The notes under the pieces are model-generated. The model saw only the letters and a program-made list of their open reading frames with translations. It was not told the origin of the DNA and made no database searches. This document shows positions 35,710 through 48,847 of a stretch of DNA of 64,000 nucleotides, piece after piece (position 1 is the first letter of the stretch; every line of letters begins with the position of its first letter). The translations under genes were made by a program, and so were the position numbers. Source of the DNA: Halomonas citrativorans (GTDB lineage: Bacteria > Pseudomonadota > Gammaproteobacteria > Pseudomonadales > Halomonadaceae); the NCBI RefSeq assembly GCF_900163645.1, contig NZ_FUKM01000033.1, forward strand, positions 1 through 64,000. The letters are read 5' to 3'.

Positions 35710-36771
35710 ATGCGCCTGTTTAAAGCCAGTAAGGGATTGATCGGCATCGATATTACATCGAGCGCCGTCAAACTGTTGGAGCTTAAAAAGAGTCATGACA
35801 CCTACCAAGTGGAAAGCCATGCGGTTTGCTCACTTCGTGACGGTGCAGTGGCTGAACGGCGTATTCAGGACATTAATTACGTCGCAGATAGTTTAAAACG
35901 TGCCATTGACCACGCCAAGCCCTCTACGCGTAACGCCGTGGTTGCACTTCCTGCCAGCATGGCGATTACCAAAATGCTCACGTTTGCTGCTGAATTGAAC
36001 GAGCAGGAAATTGAGGAGCGTTTGATGATCGAATCAGACCGTCATCTGCCTTTTCCGTTCAATGAAGTGGCGTTTGATTTTGCATGCCTGGGTCCCGCTC
36101 CCTTGGCTGCGCATTTACAACAAGTAATGTTGGTGGCCTGTCGTCAACAGGATGTTTGGCAACTGACGGAACCCTTGGTACGCGCAGGACTGGAACCCGT
36201 TGCGGTGGATGTCGAAACCTTTGCGATTGAGCGTGCTTTTATTGCGCTGCACCCTCAACTAGCAGCGGCATACGACCCTGTCGCAAGCGTTGCGTTGGTC
36301 GATATCGGGGCGCAGACAAGTACGTTTCGTGTTTTTCATAATGCACGCACCGTTTACGTCCGCGAAAACCTGATGGGCAGCGAACCGTTAACCGCCGCGA
36401 CTCAAGAGCGATACGTGCTCAGTCGAGAAGATGCCTTATGGGCTCGTCAGCATGGCGGCTTGCCAGATGATTTTCAGGACGTTGTCCTGAAGCCTTTTCT
36501 GGATGCATTAGCACAAAGCATTGCGCGAGCCTTGCAGCTTTATATCGCCACCAGCCGCCAATCGCCTGTGGGTCATATCGTGCTAGCCGGTGATATAAAT
36601 GCGCTGCCGGGGTTAGCGACCTTTATGGCTGATGCTTGTCAGTTGCCGGTGACACTGCTAAATCCGCTGCAGACGATGCCGGTCAACAAGCGCGTGGATA
36701 GGCAGGCGCTTACTCTGAATCTTCCCGGCTTGCTGACCGCAAGCGGCCTTGCGATGCGGGCGCCTTTATGA
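35710..36771 (+). CDS. pilM: Type IV pilus assembly protein PilM
   Basis: 353 residues, actin-like ATPase fold: LIGIDITSSAVKLLELKK at the N-terminus, ALVDIGAQTSTFRV (phosphate loop) in the middle and HIVLAGDINALPGL near the C-terminus. PilM sits on the cytoplasmic face and binds the N-terminal tail of PilN, linking the pilus motor to the inner-membrane alignment complex. First of the five-gene pilMNOPQ operon; stop overlaps pilN by ATGA. Confidence 0.93.
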   Translation: MRLFKASKGLIGIDITSSAVKLLELKKSHDTYQVESHAVCSLRDGAVAERRIQDINYVADSLKRAIDHAKPSTRNAVVALPASMAITKMLTFAAELNEQEIEERLMIESDRHLPFPFNEVAFDFACLGPAPLAAHLQQVMLVACRQQDVWQLTEPLVRAGLEPVAVDVETFAIERAFIALHPQLAAAYDPVASVALVDIGAQTSTFRVFHNARTVYVRENLMGSEPLTAATQERYVLSREDALWARQHGGLPDDFQDVVLKPFLDALAQSIARALQLYIATSRQSPVGHIVLAGDINALPGLATFMADACQLPVTLLNPLQTMPVNKRVDRQALTLNLPGLLTASGLAMRAPL

Positions 36772-37340
36772 GCATTACGATCAACCTGCTGGCTTGGCGG
36801 GAAGAGCGCCGAGAACAGCACACGCGACGCTTTTATGCTGTCATGCTGTTGCTACTGGTCGCCGGTATCGCGTTGGGTAGTGGGATTTCGCATGTCTATC
36901 AGCGAACGCTGGGCGCTCAGGAGCAGCGCAATGCGTATATCACAGCTCATATAGAGCGTTATACACATGAAATTAGTGAAGCTGAACGCACTGTTCTGCA
37001 GGGAGAGCAGCTGCGCCAGCAGTTAATTCGCTTTCAGCGCCTGCTTCAACAGCGAACACAGACGGCTCAGCTGTTTAACGACCTTGCCGCAAGCCTTGGC
37101 GAGGGTGTGGTCTTTCAGCACCTTGAGCAGCGTCATCATCGGCTAAGCGTATCCGCGGTCGCAGAAGATGAGCATCAGATAACCGAGCAGTTACGTCGTC
37201 TTGCTGAAATGCCAGGGTTTGATATTCCGGTACGCTCCGAAATGGCCAGTGATCCGCAGGGCAGCGGTAGAACCTTCTATTTTGAAGTAACCCTAACCCA
37301 GCCGAGCGTTTCTTTGGCGGATTCTGGAGTATCGCCATGA
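36768..37340 (+). CDS. pilN: Type IV pilus assembly protein PilN
   Basis: 190 residues. The N-terminal INLLAWREERRE is the conserved PilM-binding motif (INLLPWRE in Pseudomonas), followed by a single membrane helix (about 22-42) and a coiled-coil then ferredoxin-like periplasmic domain. Forms a heterodimer with PilO. Overlaps both neighbours by 4 bases. Confidence 0.92.
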   Translation: MSITINLLAWREERREQHTRRFYAVMLLLLVAGIALGSGISHVYQRTLGAQEQRNAYITAHIERYTHEISEAERTVLQGEQLRQQLIRFQRLLQQRTQTAQLFNDLAASLGEGVVFQHLEQRHHRLSVSAVAEDEHQITEQLRRLAEMPGFDIPVRSEMASDPQGSGRTFYFEVTLTQPSVSLADSGVSP

Positions 37341-38059
37341 AATCAGGGGCGCCGCTATACCTGCTGCGATGGGGAAAAGTGTGGCAGCAAGAGTGGCAGC
37401 GTTTGCGTGCGCTTGACTGGCAGACGCTTGATTTACGTGATGCTGGCGCATGGCCCTGGTTATTAAAAGTACTTAGCGGCGGGCTGGTGTTTCTAATGGC
37501 GTTAGTGGCGACCTGCGCATGGCTGGTGAGTGAGCATCGTGCGTCGCTGGCACAGGCGCAGCAACAAGAGATAAGGCTTTTAAGCGATTACCGCAGCAGT
37601 GTTCACGCCGCCGGTTTGCTGAACGGTGCGCGTACCCAGCTGGCTGGCCTGGAGGAGCAAATGACCCGGATGCGTGCCCTGTTAACACCCCAGACGGCGC
37701 TTTCATCGTTACGGGATAGCATTAGAGACGCTGCTGATGAGAACCAGCTCACCATCGATGATATTTATCTGCGTCCTGTCGTTAGCCAAGTATCAGAACA
37801 TCCTATTGATATTCAGGTAGTAGGCGATTATCACCAGTTGGCGCAGTTTATTAATGATATTAGTCAGCTAGAACACCTTGTCACGCAGCATGACATTACG
37901 CTTGCGCCGATCGATCAAGCTGCGAACAGATTGTCTCTGTCGTTTGTGGCTAAGGCCTATAGCGACGCTGATGCTGTCAGCCAGGATGAAAGCGAAGAGG
38001 CTGAAGGCGAAAAGGGTGGCGGCGAAAATAGCTTAAATCGGCGGGAGGAAGATCAGTGA
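37337..38059 (+). CDS. pilO: Type IV pilus assembly protein PilO
   Basis: 240 residues. A single membrane helix (about 45-68) follows a short cytoplasmic part, then a coiled coil and the PilO periplasmic fold (LRPVVSQVSEHPIDIQVVGDYHQ, cut here). The C-terminal tail is acidic and glycine-rich (ESEEAEGEKGGGEN), longer than usual. Pairs with PilN and contacts PilP. Confidence 0.9.
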   Translation: MKSGAPLYLLRWGKVWQQEWQRLRALDWQTLDLRDAGAWPWLLKVLSGGLVFLMALVATCAWLVSEHRASLAQAQQQEIRLLSDYRSSVHAAGLLNGARTQLAGLEEQMTRMRALLTPQTALSSLRDSIRDAADENQLTIDDIYLRPVVSQVSEHPIDIQVVGDYHQLAQFINDISQLEHLVTQHDITLAPIDQAANRLSLSFVAKAYSDADAVSQDESEEAEGEKGGGENSLNRREEDQ

Positions 38060-38586
38060 AGTGGCTTGCCCGCGTGATGAGCTGCCTGGTCAGCGTCGTT
38101 TTGCTTTCTGGTTGTTATGGGCCTGAGCTTGATCAACTGGACGACACGCTCTCAAGGATTCGCCAAACCCCAGGCACTCCCTCCGCTTCGCGTATTGAGC
38201 CACTGGTTGTATATCCCGTAGAGGCGTACGGCTACTCAGATACGCGTAGTCCTTTCCAGGCAGTGCAATTGCCTTCGCAGGTAGCCGACGTTACCCATGA
38301 TGATTCGTTATTGCCTGATGTGCAGCGAACACCCGAGCCGCTTGAGCGTTTTGCTATTTCGGAGCTTCGTATGGTGGGTACGCTGGTCATGGGAGGGCGT
38401 CATGTTGCGCTGATAGAGACGCCTGATGGGCGTGTGACAAGCGTTCGCGCGGGGGATTATGTAGGCAGCAATGGCGGGCGTATCACGCATATTGAGGCGC
38501 ACAACGTCCGTATTACCGAGCGCATTACTACTCAGCAGGGGTGGCAAGAGCAGCAGGTTCTCCTTTCGCTGAAGTCGCCGCCATGA
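38056..38586 (+). CDS. pilP: Type IV pilus assembly lipoprotein PilP
   Basis: 176 residues. The signal ends in lipobox LLSGC, so the protein is anchored to the inner membrane. The beta-rich C-terminal half (ELRMVGTLVMGGRHVALIE, then VRAGDYVGSNGGRI) is the PilP/HR domain that links PilNO to the PilQ secretin. Overlaps pilO by 4 bases; its stop overlaps a potential upstream pilQ ATG at 38583. Confidence 0.9.
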   Translation: MKWLARVMSCLVSVVLLSGCYGPELDQLDDTLSRIRQTPGTPSASRIEPLVVYPVEAYGYSDTRSPFQAVQLPSQVADVTHDDSLLPDVQRTPEPLERFAISELRMVGTLVMGGRHVALIETPDGRVTSVRAGDYVGSNGGRITHIEAHNVRITERITTQQGWQEQQVLLSLKSPP

Positions 38587-38645
38587 TCAATCCTGGCGAC
38601 TCGGTGAGTTTACCGAAAGTCCCTTTTTTCTTATCGGAGCACGCC

Positions 38646-40685
38646 ATGGTCGTGGTTAGTCGAATCATTATGCTTGCGTTGGTGGTGCTGCCTTGGCAGG
38701 CAATGGCGTCGGTGTTGACCGCTATTGAGGTACATCCAGTAAGTGCTGGCGCCGTGGATATTGATCTGCACTTCAGCGGTGGCGTCGCCAACGTCCAGGG
38801 TTATCGCCTGGAGGCTCCACCACGCCTGGCGCTGGACCTGGCCAATACACAAAATGGCTTGGGTCATCGTCATATTGAGGTAGCGCGTGCGGGTGTAGAG
38901 CACATTAAGGTACTGGAAGGCAGTGGCCGTACGCGGTTAGTCATTGGCCTGGCCAACTCGTCGAATTACACCACCCGGGTAATGGGGGATCGGCTACGAA
39001 TTTCCTTGCGTGAATCCACCGCGCTTGAGCCGCCAGTAGTAGGTTCCCTTGAAACCCTCCAGGGTCCACAGATTAGCGCTATCGACTTTGAGCGTGGGGC
39101 TGATCAGGTAGGTCGCTTGCTGGTGACGTTTGACCGTGAGGGCGTCGTCGCAAGTGTTCAGGAAAGCGGCCATTCGGATGTTTCGGGCGGCGAGGTAATT
39201 GCCACGTTGCCTAACGTAACGCTGCCTGATGCGCTTAGCCAGATTTATGACGTTACCGATTTTGCGACACCGGTGATGCGGATTACCCCTCACGTTGATG
39301 CGCAGGAAACGCGTTTGGCACTTACCATCGACGGCCCCTATGCCATGCTCTCTTCACAACATGGCCGTGTACTGAGTATCGAAGTGCAGCCTGCTGCCCA
39401 GCAACGCTTGGCCGATCATGAGCTCCCACAAGATAGTTTTAGTGGTGAGCGGATAAGCCTGAACGTCCAGGATATGGAGGTACGTGCGGTGCTGGTAACG
39501 CTGGCTGAATTTACGGGGCTAAACCTGATTGCCAGCGAAAGTGTGACCGGGCGTATCACGCTGAACCTTAATGAGGTGCCCTGGGATCAAGCGCTTGCCT
39601 TGATGTTAAAAAGCCAAGGGCTTGCAAGTCGTGAGCATGGCAACGTTATCCTGGTAGCGCCTGCCGCCGAGCTTGCTGAGCTTGAACGCCAGGAAATTGA
39701 GGCTCACCGCTATCATGAAGCGCTGTCACCAACCATTGATGAATTTATCGAGGTTAAGTACGCGCGTGCTGAAGATCTTGCCCAGCTACTGCAGGGTGGG
39801 GATGGCTTTGGGCTTCTGACCGAGAGAGGGCGGATCAGTGTCGATCCAAGAACCAATGCCTTATTGGTTCAGGACACGGCGGACCAGGTAAGTATTATCA
39901 AGCGTATTCTGGAACGCCTGGATGTGCCGGTGCGTCAGGTGCAAATTGAAGCACGCATCGTTATCGCCCGGGACACCGCCTCTCGAGCGCTAGGCGTTAA
40001 CTGGGGCGCTTCGACGACGCGAGGTTTTCAGGCGTTGGATAACGGCAGTTTTGGCCCGCGCAATATCAATCCGGATGGCTTGAACCGTGCCCGCAGCGGT
40101 TTAGCGGTAGACCTGGGCGGGCCTTCAGGGCCAGGTACAGGATTTAGCTTTGGCTACTTGTCCGGAGACATTTTGCTGGACCTGGAGCTTCGTGCGCTGG
40201 AAAGTGAAGGCAAAAGCCAAACCATCTCCCAGCCAAGGGTCATCACGGCCAATCAGCGTACGGCAATTATTCGCCAAGGCGAGGAGCGCGCATTTCAGAG
40301 TGTCGATGCGCAGGGAAACCCCGATACTGAATTTAAAGAGGCTGAGCTTTCGTTGGAAGTGACACCGCAGATTACGCCGGATAATCGTATTATCATGGAC
40401 CTGGTGGTGAAAAATGATAGTTTCAGGGAATCGGGGTTTGGCGGAGAACCGCCCATCGATACCAATCAAATTGAAACGCAGGTGCTGGTAGATAATGGTC
40501 AAACGGTTGTATTGGGCGGTATTTTGACCACGGAACAATTAAACCAAATGACCAAAACACCGCTTTTAGGTGATATTCCTTTGCTCGGACACCTGTTTCG
40601 CTATACCGAAGAGAGCAATGAAAAGGTAGAGTTGTTAGTCTTTATTACTCCACGACTACTTGACGATGGCTTGGCGGTTCGCTGA
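38646..40685 (+). CDS. pilQ: Type IV pilus secretin PilQ
   Basis: 679 residues from the ATG at 38646, chosen because GGAG lies 6 bases before it and a signal peptide ([15 protein letters not shown]) follows; ATG codons at 38541 and 38583 are in frame upstream. Two AMIN domains, secretin N-domains ([19 protein letters not shown]) and the secretin core ([13 protein letters not shown] through [15 protein letters not shown]) are visible. PilQ forms the outer-membrane pore for the pilus. Confidence 0.92.
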   Translation: MVVVSRIIMLALVVLPWQAMASVLTAIEVHPVSAGAVDIDLHFSGGVANVQGYRLEAPPRLALDLANTQNGLGHRHIEVARAGVEHIKVLEGSGRTRLVIGLANSSNYTTRVMGDRLRISLRESTALEPPVVGSLETLQGPQISAIDFERGADQVGRLLVTFDREGVVASVQESGHSDVSGGEVIATLPNVTLPDALSQIYDVTDFATPVMRITPHVDAQETRLALTIDGPYAMLSSQHGRVLSIEVQPAAQQRLADHELPQDSFSGERISLNVQDMEVRAVLVTLAEFTGLNLIASESVTGRITLNLNEVPWDQALALMLKSQGLASREHGNVILVAPAAELAELERQEIEAHRYHEALSPTIDEFIEVKYARAEDLAQLLQGGDGFGLLTERGRISVDPRTNALLVQDTADQVSIIKRILERLDVPVRQVQIEARIVIARDTASRALGVNWGASTTRGFQALDNGSFGPRNINPDGLNRARSGLAVDLGGPSGPGTGFSFGYLSGDILLDLELRALESEGKSQTISQPRVITANQRTAIIRQGEERAFQSVDAQGNPDTEFKEAELSLEVTPQITPDNRIIMDLVVKNDSFRESGFGGEPPIDTNQIETQVLVDNGQTVVLGGILTTEQLNQMTKTPLLGDIPLLGHLFRYTEESNEKVELLVFITPRLLDDGLAVR

Positions 40686-41251
40686 TGCAGGATTTTCCCA
40701 ACCTTTTTCTGATCGGCCCTATGGGGGCTGGTAAAAGCACAATAGGTCGCTTGTTGGCGGCAGAGCTTTCGCGCACATTTTATGATAGCGACCACGCCAT
40801 ACAGGATCGCTGCGGTGCGGATATCCCGTGGATCTTTGATGTAGAGGGTGAACCCGGTTTTCGCCAGCGTGAGCTTCAGATGATCGATGAGCTGACAAGG
40901 CTCTCCTGCGTGGTGATGGCAACAGGCGGCGGCGCCGTGCTGCACCAGGATAACCGCCGAATGCTGCGCGAGCGCGGAACGGTGATCTACCTGATGACCA
41001 CGGTCGAGCAGCAGCTTAAGCGCACGGCGAAAGACCGTAATCGCCCGCTTCTTCAGTGCGCAAACCGGGAGCAGGTGCTCAACGATATGTTTGCTGCCCG
41101 CGACCCGCTTTATCGCGCCACCTCGGATATTTCAGTGCGCACGGATCGGCGTAGCCCGCGCGCCGTAGTCAATGAGATATTGCGTCGGGTGCGGCGTTTG
41201 GCCGACCCGCTGGAAAATATCGCCACGCTTAACTCAAAGGTATCCCCATGA
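40685..41251 (+). CDS. aroK: Shikimate kinase
   Basis: 188 residues. Walker [16 protein letters not shown] is at the N-terminus; the shikimate-binding pattern [35 protein letters not shown] and the lid [10 protein letters not shown] follow. It phosphorylates shikimate in aromatic amino-acid synthesis. ATG overlaps the pilQ stop (TGATG), as in other gammaproteobacteria where aroK follows pilQ. Confidence 0.93.
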   Translation: MQDFPNLFLIGPMGAGKSTIGRLLAAELSRTFYDSDHAIQDRCGADIPWIFDVEGEPGFRQRELQMIDELTRLSCVVMATGGGAVLHQDNRRMLRERGTVIYLMTTVEQQLKRTAKDRNRPLLQCANREQVLNDMFAARDPLYRATSDISVRTDRRSPRAVVNEILRRVRRLADPLENIATLNSKVSP

Positions 41252-42354
41252 CACAGCCCGCCAGTGCTCAGCGCACACTTCATGTTGCGTTGGGTGATCG
41301 CAGTTATCCGATCCATATTGGCGCCGGCCTGCTGAGCGACCCAGAGGCGATAACGCCCTATCTGGCCGGTAAGCAGGTGATGGTGGTGACGAATGAAACG
41401 ATCGCGCCACTTTATCTGGAGGCGCTGTGCGCCAATCTTCCTGACGATGTGGAAGTGCGTACCGTCGTTCTGCCTGACGGGGAGCAGTACAAGAGCATTG
41501 AGCAGGTTAGCCGCATTTGGGACGCACTGTTGGAAGCAGGATTTAACCGCCGCTGTACGCTGATTGCGTTAGGCGGCGGCGTAATTGGTGACATGGCTGG
41601 GTATGCCGCCGCGTCGTACCAGCGCGGCGTGGCCTTCATTCAGGTGCCCACCACGCTGCTTTCCCAAGTGGACTCTTCTGTCGGAGGGAAAACGGGCGTT
41701 AATCACCCGCTTGGCAAAAACATGATTGGTGCTTTCTGGCAGCCGAAAGCGGTACTGATTGACATTGCAACGCTTGCGACACTGCCCGAGCGAGAGCTTT
41801 CTGCCGGGCTTGCCGAAGTTATCAAGTATGGCTTTATTCGTGATGAGGCGTTTCTTGGCTGGCTTGAGGCCAATATGGCAGAGCTGCGTCATATCAGCCC
41901 CGACGCCATTGTCGAAGCCATCGCACGCAGTTGCCAGATTAAAGCCGACATTGTGGCCGATGATGAAACGGAGCAGGGTGTGCGGGCATTGCTCAATCTT
42001 GGCCATACCTTTGGCCACGCGATTGAGGCACACCAAGGGTATGGCAACTGGCTGCACGGCGAAGCAGTAGGCGCAGGCATGGCCATGGCGGCTGCCCTTT
42101 CTCAGCAGCTGGGGCGTATCAGTAGTGCGGATTTAACGCGTATCCAAGCGGTGATTGAAAGCGCTGGTCTTCCTCTTCATGCCCCAGCGGACATGCTAAG
42201 CGACGACTTTTTAACCCGGATGCGTCTGGACAAGAAGAACGTGGATACCAGGCTTCGGCTGGTGCTACTAAACGCTACCGGCGATGCGTGTGTTGATGAC
42301 ACGACGCCAGAGGCGTTAGTGCGTGCGTTGTTGGATAACTACCCACGACTGTAA
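41248..42354 (+). CDS. aroB: 3-dehydroquinate synthase
   Basis: 368 residues. NAD-binding and active-site motifs are [41 protein letters not shown] and the metal ligands HTFGHAIE and [10 protein letters not shown]. It converts DAHP to 3-dehydroquinate, the second step of the shikimate pathway. Overlaps aroK by 4 bases and ends at a strong terminator. By making chorismate it ultimately supplies tryptophan, the precursor used by the island at 48848-64000. Confidence 0.94.
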   Translation: MTQPASAQRTLHVALGDRSYPIHIGAGLLSDPEAITPYLAGKQVMVVTNETIAPLYLEALCANLPDDVEVRTVVLPDGEQYKSIEQVSRIWDALLEAGFNRRCTLIALGGGVIGDMAGYAAASYQRGVAFIQVPTTLLSQVDSSVGGKTGVNHPLGKNMIGAFWQPKAVLIDIATLATLPERELSAGLAEVIKYGFIRDEAFLGWLEANMAELRHISPDAIVEAIARSCQIKADIVADDETEQGVRALLNLGHTFGHAIEAHQGYGNWLHGEAVGAGMAMAAALSQQLGRISSADLTRIQAVIESAGLPLHAPADMLSDDFLTRMRLDKKNVDTRLRLVLLNATGDACVDDTTPEALVRALLDNYPRL

Positions 42355-42386
42355 CCCGCTTGTAAACGTATTTTGTGCTCAAGAAG

Positions 42387-42410
42387 CCCACCTACCAGGT
42401 GGGTTTTTTT
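42387..42410 (+). terminator. Rho-independent terminator after aroB
   Basis: CCCACCT (42387-42393), loop ACC, AGGTGGG (42397-42403), then seven T bases (42404-42410). A classical intrinsic terminator for the pil-aro operon. Confidence 0.92.
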
Positions 42411-42811
42411 ATGGCCCGATATTACCTGGTGATGCGCCGTCATAGTGTTATTAGCATGCCTTATGCGCTATCGGCATGGATATATTGAGGGTATTTAGAC
42501 TAAAGTTCAATGCTTATGTGTCTTCGTTGAAATATCGTTATATGGCTTTTTAAGTGTTTGAACTGTATGTGTTTTTTGTTAAAGGGGGAGTTGCAACTAT
42601 AGGATTTGAAAAGACTTTTCTAGGCAAAGAGGTTGGCGGTGATTGCGCTGGCGGGGAGTGAATCGCTATGCTGAGCGACCATTTTCTTGCAGCAGCGGAT
42701 CGGGGAAACACCCAGTTATAGGCGGGTAGAGATTTGTGTATAAAAATAAAAAACCGTCTATTGAATCATAACAACGCTGCTAATAAAACACCTTTGACTA
42801 GAGGCACGCCC
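42411..42811. other. 400-base AT-rich leader region before gltB
   Basis: No credible gene. In many gammaproteobacteria a damX-like or dam gene lies after aroB; none is here. The stretch probably holds the gltB promoter and a long 5' leader. AT-rich blocks occur at about 42520-42590 and 42735-42765. I recognise no riboswitch or small RNA. Confidence 0.5.
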
Positions 42812-45800
42812 ATGAATAAAGGTCTTCACCAGCCCGGCGAGTTTCGCGATAACTGCGGCTTTGGCCTTATTGCCCATATGGAAGGGCAGGCCAGTCACGA
42901 TTTGCTGAAAACTGCTATCGAATCACTCACCTGTATGACGCACCGGGGCGGGATTGCCGCTGACGGTAAAACCGGTGATGGCTGTGGGTTGCTGCTTAAA
43001 ATGCCGATCCGTTTTATGCGCGAAGCCGCACAAGACGCGCTGAAGGTTACGTTGGGCGACCAGTTCGCCGTGGGCGTTGTTTTTCTACCCAATGATGATG
43101 CCCGTGCCGAGGCTGCGCGCGAGACGTTTGCGCGCGAATTGGGTGCTCGTGGTTTAAGCGTCGTCGGCTGGCGCGTTGTGCCCACTGATTCAAGCGTTTG
43201 TGGCCCCATGGCGCTTGACTGCCTGCCGCGTATCGAGCAGGTCTTTATCGAGCCTGGTGAGAGCGAGCAGTTCACTGTTGATCTGTTTATGGCGCGCCGT
43301 TATACCGAGCAGGCTTTACGGGCCGATGAAGACTTTTATGTCGCATCGCTCTCCTCTGACGTGGTGTCGTATAAAGGCTTGGTCATGCCGGAAGATCTCC
43401 CGGCATTTTATAAAGACCTAAACGACCCGCGTCTTGAAACCGCTATCTGTGTTTTCCATCAGCGTTTTTCAACCAATACGGCGCCGCGCTGGCCGCTGGC
43501 ACAGCCGTTTCGTCTGCTGGCTCACAACGGTGAAATCAATACGATTGAGGCTAATCGCGGTTGGGCGAACTCACGCAAAGCCAACTTCGTTAACGAGCGC
43601 CTGCCCGATATCGCCCAGCTTGATGAAATCGTTAACACCACGGGGTCCGACTCTTCCAGCATGGACAATATGCTGGAAGTGCTGCTGACAGGGGGGATGG
43701 AGCTGCACCGTGCGGTGCGCATGATGGTACCGCCTGCCTGGCAGAACGTTGAAACCATGGATGCTGAGCTGCGCGCCTTCTACGAGTACAACTCCATGCA
43801 CATGGAGCCGTGGGATGGTCCGGCGGGCGTGGTCATGACCGATGGCCGCCAAGCGGTGTGTATGCTGGACCGTAACGGCCTGCGTCCCGCTCGTTGGGTC
43901 ATCACCAAAAACGGCTATATCACCCTGGCATCTGAGATTGGTACTTACGGTTACAAGCCTGAGGACGTGGTCGCCAAAGGCCGCGTAGGCCCTGGCCAAA
44001 TGCTGGCAGTCGATACCCAAACCGGCGAAGTGCTGCATACCCGGGATATTGATGACCGTCTGAAGTCTGCCTATCCCTATAAGCGCTGGCTCAAGCAGGA
44101 AGCCAACTATCTTGAATCCGCACTCACCGAACTTGCACGCTTCCAGACCATGGATGCTGATGCGCTGAACGTGCACCAGAAGATGTTCCAGGTGACGTTT
44201 GAAGAGCGTGACCAAGTGCTGCGCCCGCTGGCCGAAAGCGGCCAGGAAGCCGTAGGTTCCATGGGTGATGACACACCCATGGCGGTGCTTTCTAGCCGTC
44301 CGCGCTTGTTAACCGACTTCTTCCGCCAGAAGTTTGCTCAGGTAACCAACCCGCCGATTGATCCGCTGCGTGAAGCCATCGTGATGTCGCTGGAAACCTG
44401 CTGTGGCGCGGAACTTAACGTTTTCAAGGCAACGCCTGCGCACGCGCATCGGTTAATCCTGACTACACCGGTACTTTCACCACGTAAATTTACCGCGCTG
44501 GTTAGCCAGGACGACCCAGCCTTTGCAAGCCACGCGTTGTCAATGGGCTACGATCCTGAACAGCAGAGCTTAAAGCAGGCGCTTAATGCGCTCTGTCAGA
44601 AAGCCGAAGCCCAGGTAAAAGCGGGCAAGGTGATCCTGGTACTTACCGATGCGGAGCTGCCCAAGGACATTATTCCTATTCAGGCGCCGCTCGCCGTTGG
44701 CGCGGTGCATACGCACCTGGGCCGCCTGGCATTGCGTCCCAACGCCAATATTATCGTTGAGACTGGCTACGCCCGGGATGCCCACCAGATGGCTGTGCTG
44801 TTTGGTATCGGTGCGACCGCCGTGTATCCGTGGCTTGCCTATCAGATTATGGCCGATATGCACCGTACGGGTGAGCTTACCGGCAACCCGGCCGACGACC
44901 GTGAGAACTATCGCAAAGGCTTGCAAAAAGGCCTGTTCAAGATTCTCTCTAAAATGGGCATCTCAACGCTGGCCTCCTATCGTGGCTCCATGCTGTTTGA
45001 AGCCGTAGGCCTTTCTGATGACGTGATGGATACCTGCTTTGCAGGCATGGCATCGCGTATTCAGGGCGCGGGTTTTACCGAGCTGCAAATGCAGCAGGAG
45101 CTGTTGGCCAAGGATGCCTGGATTACCCGTAAAGGGATCTCCCAAGGCGGTATGTTCAAGTATGTGCATGGTCATGAGTACCATGCCTATAACCCTGATG
45201 TGGTGAAGTCGCTGCAGGCTGCCGTGCAGGAGGGCAGCTACGCCAAGTGGAAGGCGTTTGCTCAGCTGGTTAATGAGCGCCCTGTTGCCACTATTCGTGA
45301 TTTGCTGACGCTAAAGCCTGCCGCGACGCCGTTGCCGCTTGAAGAGGTCGAGCCGGTTGAAGCGCTGTTGCCGCGCTTTGATAGTGCCGGGATGTCGCTG
45401 GGAGCGCTCTCTCCTGAAGCGCACGAGGCGCTGGCCCAGGCAATGAACGAGGCGGGCGGGCGCTCCAACTCGGGTGAGGGCGGCGAAGACCCGGCCCGTT
45501 ACGGGACGATCCGCAGCTCTAAAATCAAGCAGATCGCCTCGGGGCGCTTTGGAGTAACGCCTGCTTACCTGGTCAATGCAGAAGTGCTGCAGATTAAAGT
45601 CGCCCAGGGCGCGAAGCCGGGCGAAGGTGGCCAGCTACCTGGTGGCAAGGTCAACCAACTTATTGCGCGTCTGCGCCACGCGGTGCCTGGCGTCACGCTG
45701 ATTTCACCGCCGCCGCACCACGATATTTACTCAATTGAAGACCTCGCGCAGCTGATCTTTGATCTTAAACAGATCAATCCGGATGCGCAGGTGTCGGTCA

Positions 45801-47254
45801 AGCTGGTATCTGAGCCGGGGATTGGCACTATCGCCACCGGCGTTGCCAAGGCTTACGCCGACCTGATCACCGTGTCCGGTTACGATGGTGGCACCGCAGC
45901 AAGCCCGCTGACCTCTATCAAGCATGCGGGCTCCCCTTGGGAGCTGGGCCTGCCTGAGGTGCACCAGGCGCTGCGTATCAACGGTCTGCGCGACAAGATT
46001 CGCCTGCAAACCGACGGCGGCCTCAAAACCGGATTGGACGTGGTCAAAGCGGCCATTCTGGGGGCGGAAAGCTTTGGTTTTGGTACCGCACCGATGGTGG
46101 CGCTGGGCTGTAAGTTCTTGCGCATTTGCCACTTGAACAACTGCGCTACCGGGGTCGCTACTCAGGATGACTTCCTGCGCGGCGAGCATTTCCGCGGCAC
46201 GGTGGATATGGTCAAAAACTACTTCCGCTTTATCGCTGAAGAAGTGCGTGAGCTGATGGCTATGCTGGGCGTGCGCCAACTGACCGACCTGATTGGGCGT
46301 ACTGACCTGCTGGAAGTGCTTGAAGGCAACACGGCAAGCCAGCGCAAGCTCGACCTGATGCCGTTATTGGCCAATGACTTTGTACCCGCCGAAGCCCCTC
46401 AGTTCTGCACGGTGAGCCGTAACGTGCCGCACGACCCGGGGGCCAAAAACCAGGAAGTGTTGGCGGCGCTGAAAGATGCCATTGAGCATCAAACCGGCGG
46501 TGAGTTCAGCTTTACGATCACCAACTGCGACCGCAGCGTTGGCGCACTTACCTCCGGCGCTATCGCCAAGCGTTATGGGGAAGAGGGCCTGGAAAGCGCG
46601 CCCGTTACTGCACGCTTTACCGGTGTGGCAGGGCAGAGCTTCGGCGTCTGGAATGCCCGAGGCCTTAACCTGTACCTGGAAGGCGATGCTAACGACTACG
46701 TGGGTAAGGGCATGAACGGCGGCAAAATCGTTATCGTGCCACCCAGAGTCAGCCAGTTCGAAAGCTATAAAACCGCGATTATCGGTAACACCTGCCTGTA
46801 TGGCGCAACCGGCGGCACGTTGATGGCTGCGGGCACCGCTGGCGAGCGGTTCGCGGTGCGTAACTCCGGCGCCACGGCGGTGATTGAGGGCGCAGGCGAC
46901 CACTGCTGCGAATACATGACCGGCGGCCTGGTATGTGTGCTGGGTGAGACGGGCGTTAACTTTGGCGCAGGCATGACCGGTGGGTTCGCTTATGTGCTGG
47001 ATGAAGACCGCACCTTCGTGGACAAGTACAACCACGAGCTGGTCGAAATTCATCGCGTCAGTACCGAAGCCATGGAGGCCTACCGCCGCCATCTTCGCGA
47101 GCTGATTAGCACCTACGTCGAAGAGACGGGTTCTAGCCGTGGGGCAGCGATTTTAGAAGACTTTAGCGACTACTTGCGTCATTTCTGGCTGGTGAAGCCA
47201 AAAGCGGCGAGCCTGGGTAGCCTGCTGGATCAATCTCGGCGTCAGCCGCAATAA
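42812..47254 (+). CDS. gltB: Glutamate synthase (NADPH) large subunit
   Basis: 1480 residues from the ATG at 42812; the longer frame from 42734 is rejected because this start leaves the usual short propeptide before the catalytic Cys15 ([11 protein letters not shown]). The class II glutaminase domain, FMN-binding synthase domain ([27 protein letters not shown]) and 3Fe-4S Cys cluster ([15 protein letters not shown]) follow in order, ending in the beta-helix GXGXG domain. With GltD it makes two glutamates from glutamine and 2-oxoglutarate. Confidence 0.95.
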   Translation: MNKGLHQPGEFRDNCGFGLIAHMEGQASHDLLKTAIESLTCMTHRGGIAADGKTGDGCGLLLKMPIRFMREAAQDALKVTLGDQFAVGVVFLPNDDARAEAARETFARELGARGLSVVGWRVVPTDSSVCGPMALDCLPRIEQVFIEPGESEQFTVDLFMARRYTEQALRADEDFYVASLSSDVVSYKGLVMPEDLPAFYKDLNDPRLETAICVFHQRFSTNTAPRWPLAQPFRLLAHNGEINTIEANRGWANSRKANFVNERLPDIAQLDEIVNTTGSDSSSMDNMLEVLLTGGMELHRAVRMMVPPAWQNVETMDAELRAFYEYNSMHMEPWDGPAGVVMTDGRQAVCMLDRNGLRPARWVITKNGYITLASEIGTYGYKPEDVVAKGRVGPGQMLAVDTQTGEVLHTRDIDDRLKSAYPYKRWLKQEANYLESALTELARFQTMDADALNVHQKMFQVTFEERDQVLRPLAESGQEAVGSMGDDTPMAVLSSRPRLLTDFFRQKFAQVTNPPIDPLREAIVMSLETCCGAELNVFKATPAHAHRLILTTPVLSPRKFTALVSQDDPAFASHALSMGYDPEQQSLKQALNALCQKAEAQVKAGKVILVLTDAELPKDIIPIQAPLAVGAVHTHLGRLALRPNANIIVETGYARDAHQMAVLFGIGATAVYPWLAYQIMADMHRTGELTGNPADDRENYRKGLQKGLFKILSKMGISTLASYRGSMLFEAVGLSDDVMDTCFAGMASRIQGAGFTELQMQQELLAKDAWITRKGISQGGMFKYVHGHEYHAYNPDVVKSLQAAVQEGSYAKWKAFAQLVNERPVATIRDLLTLKPAATPLPLEEVEPVEALLPRFDSAGMSLGALSPEAHEALAQAMNEAGGRSNSGEGGEDPARYGTIRSSKIKQIASGRFGVTPAYLVNAEVLQIKVAQGAKPGEGGQLPGGKVNQLIARLRHAVPGVTLISPPPHHDIYSIEDLAQLIFDLKQINPDAQVSVKLVSEPGIGTIATGVAKAYADLITVSGYDGGTAASPLTSIKHAGSPWELGLPEVHQALRINGLRDKIRLQTDGGLKTGLDVVKAAILGAESFGFGTAPMVALGCKFLRICHLNNCATGVATQDDFLRGEHFRGTVDMVKNYFRFIAEEVRELMAMLGVRQLTDLIGRTDLLEVLEGNTASQRKLDLMPLLANDFVPAEAPQFCTVSRNVPHDPGAKNQEVLAALKDAIEHQTGGEFSFTITNCDRSVGALTSGAIAKRYGEEGLESAPVTARFTGVAGQSFGVWNARGLNLYLEGDANDYVGKGMNGGKIVIVPPRVSQFESYKTAIIGNTCLYGATGGTLMAAGTAGERFAVRNSGATAVIEGAGDHCCEYMTGGLVCVLGETGVNFGAGMTGGFAYVLDEDRTFVDKYNHELVEIHRVSTEAMEAYRRHLRELISTYVEETGSSRGAAILEDFSDYLRHFWLVKPKAASLGSLLDQSRRQPQ

Positions 47255-48706
<1,452 letters not shown>

Positions 48707-48717
48707 TTCGGAGCAAT

Positions 48718-48736
48718 GGGGTGCTTGCGGCACCCC
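48718..48736. terminator. Hairpin after gltD
   Basis: GGGGTGC (48718-48724), loop TTGCG, GCACCCC (48730-48736). It lies 12 bases after the gltD stop. The downstream sequence is not T-rich, so termination may be partial. The remaining gap to 48847 shows no gene. Confidence 0.6.
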
Positions 48737-48847
48737 TCGCCCTTCCCGAAGATCCTCTACAGTATACATTTATAGTGGCTATGCTTTTCGTGAGGGGTGG
48801 GCCGTGATGCTTTGGCGAATTGTAACCTGAATATTTGCTGGTTCATT

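Noticed and set aside
35706..35711. TATAAT as a pilM promoter -10 element
   Set aside because: It includes the first bases of the pilM start codon and would give an almost leaderless message although AGGAA precedes the ATG; probably chance.
46364..47092. 242-codon open frame opposite gltB
   Set aside because: Covers the conserved C-terminal beta-helix of GltB on the other strand and matches no family pattern.
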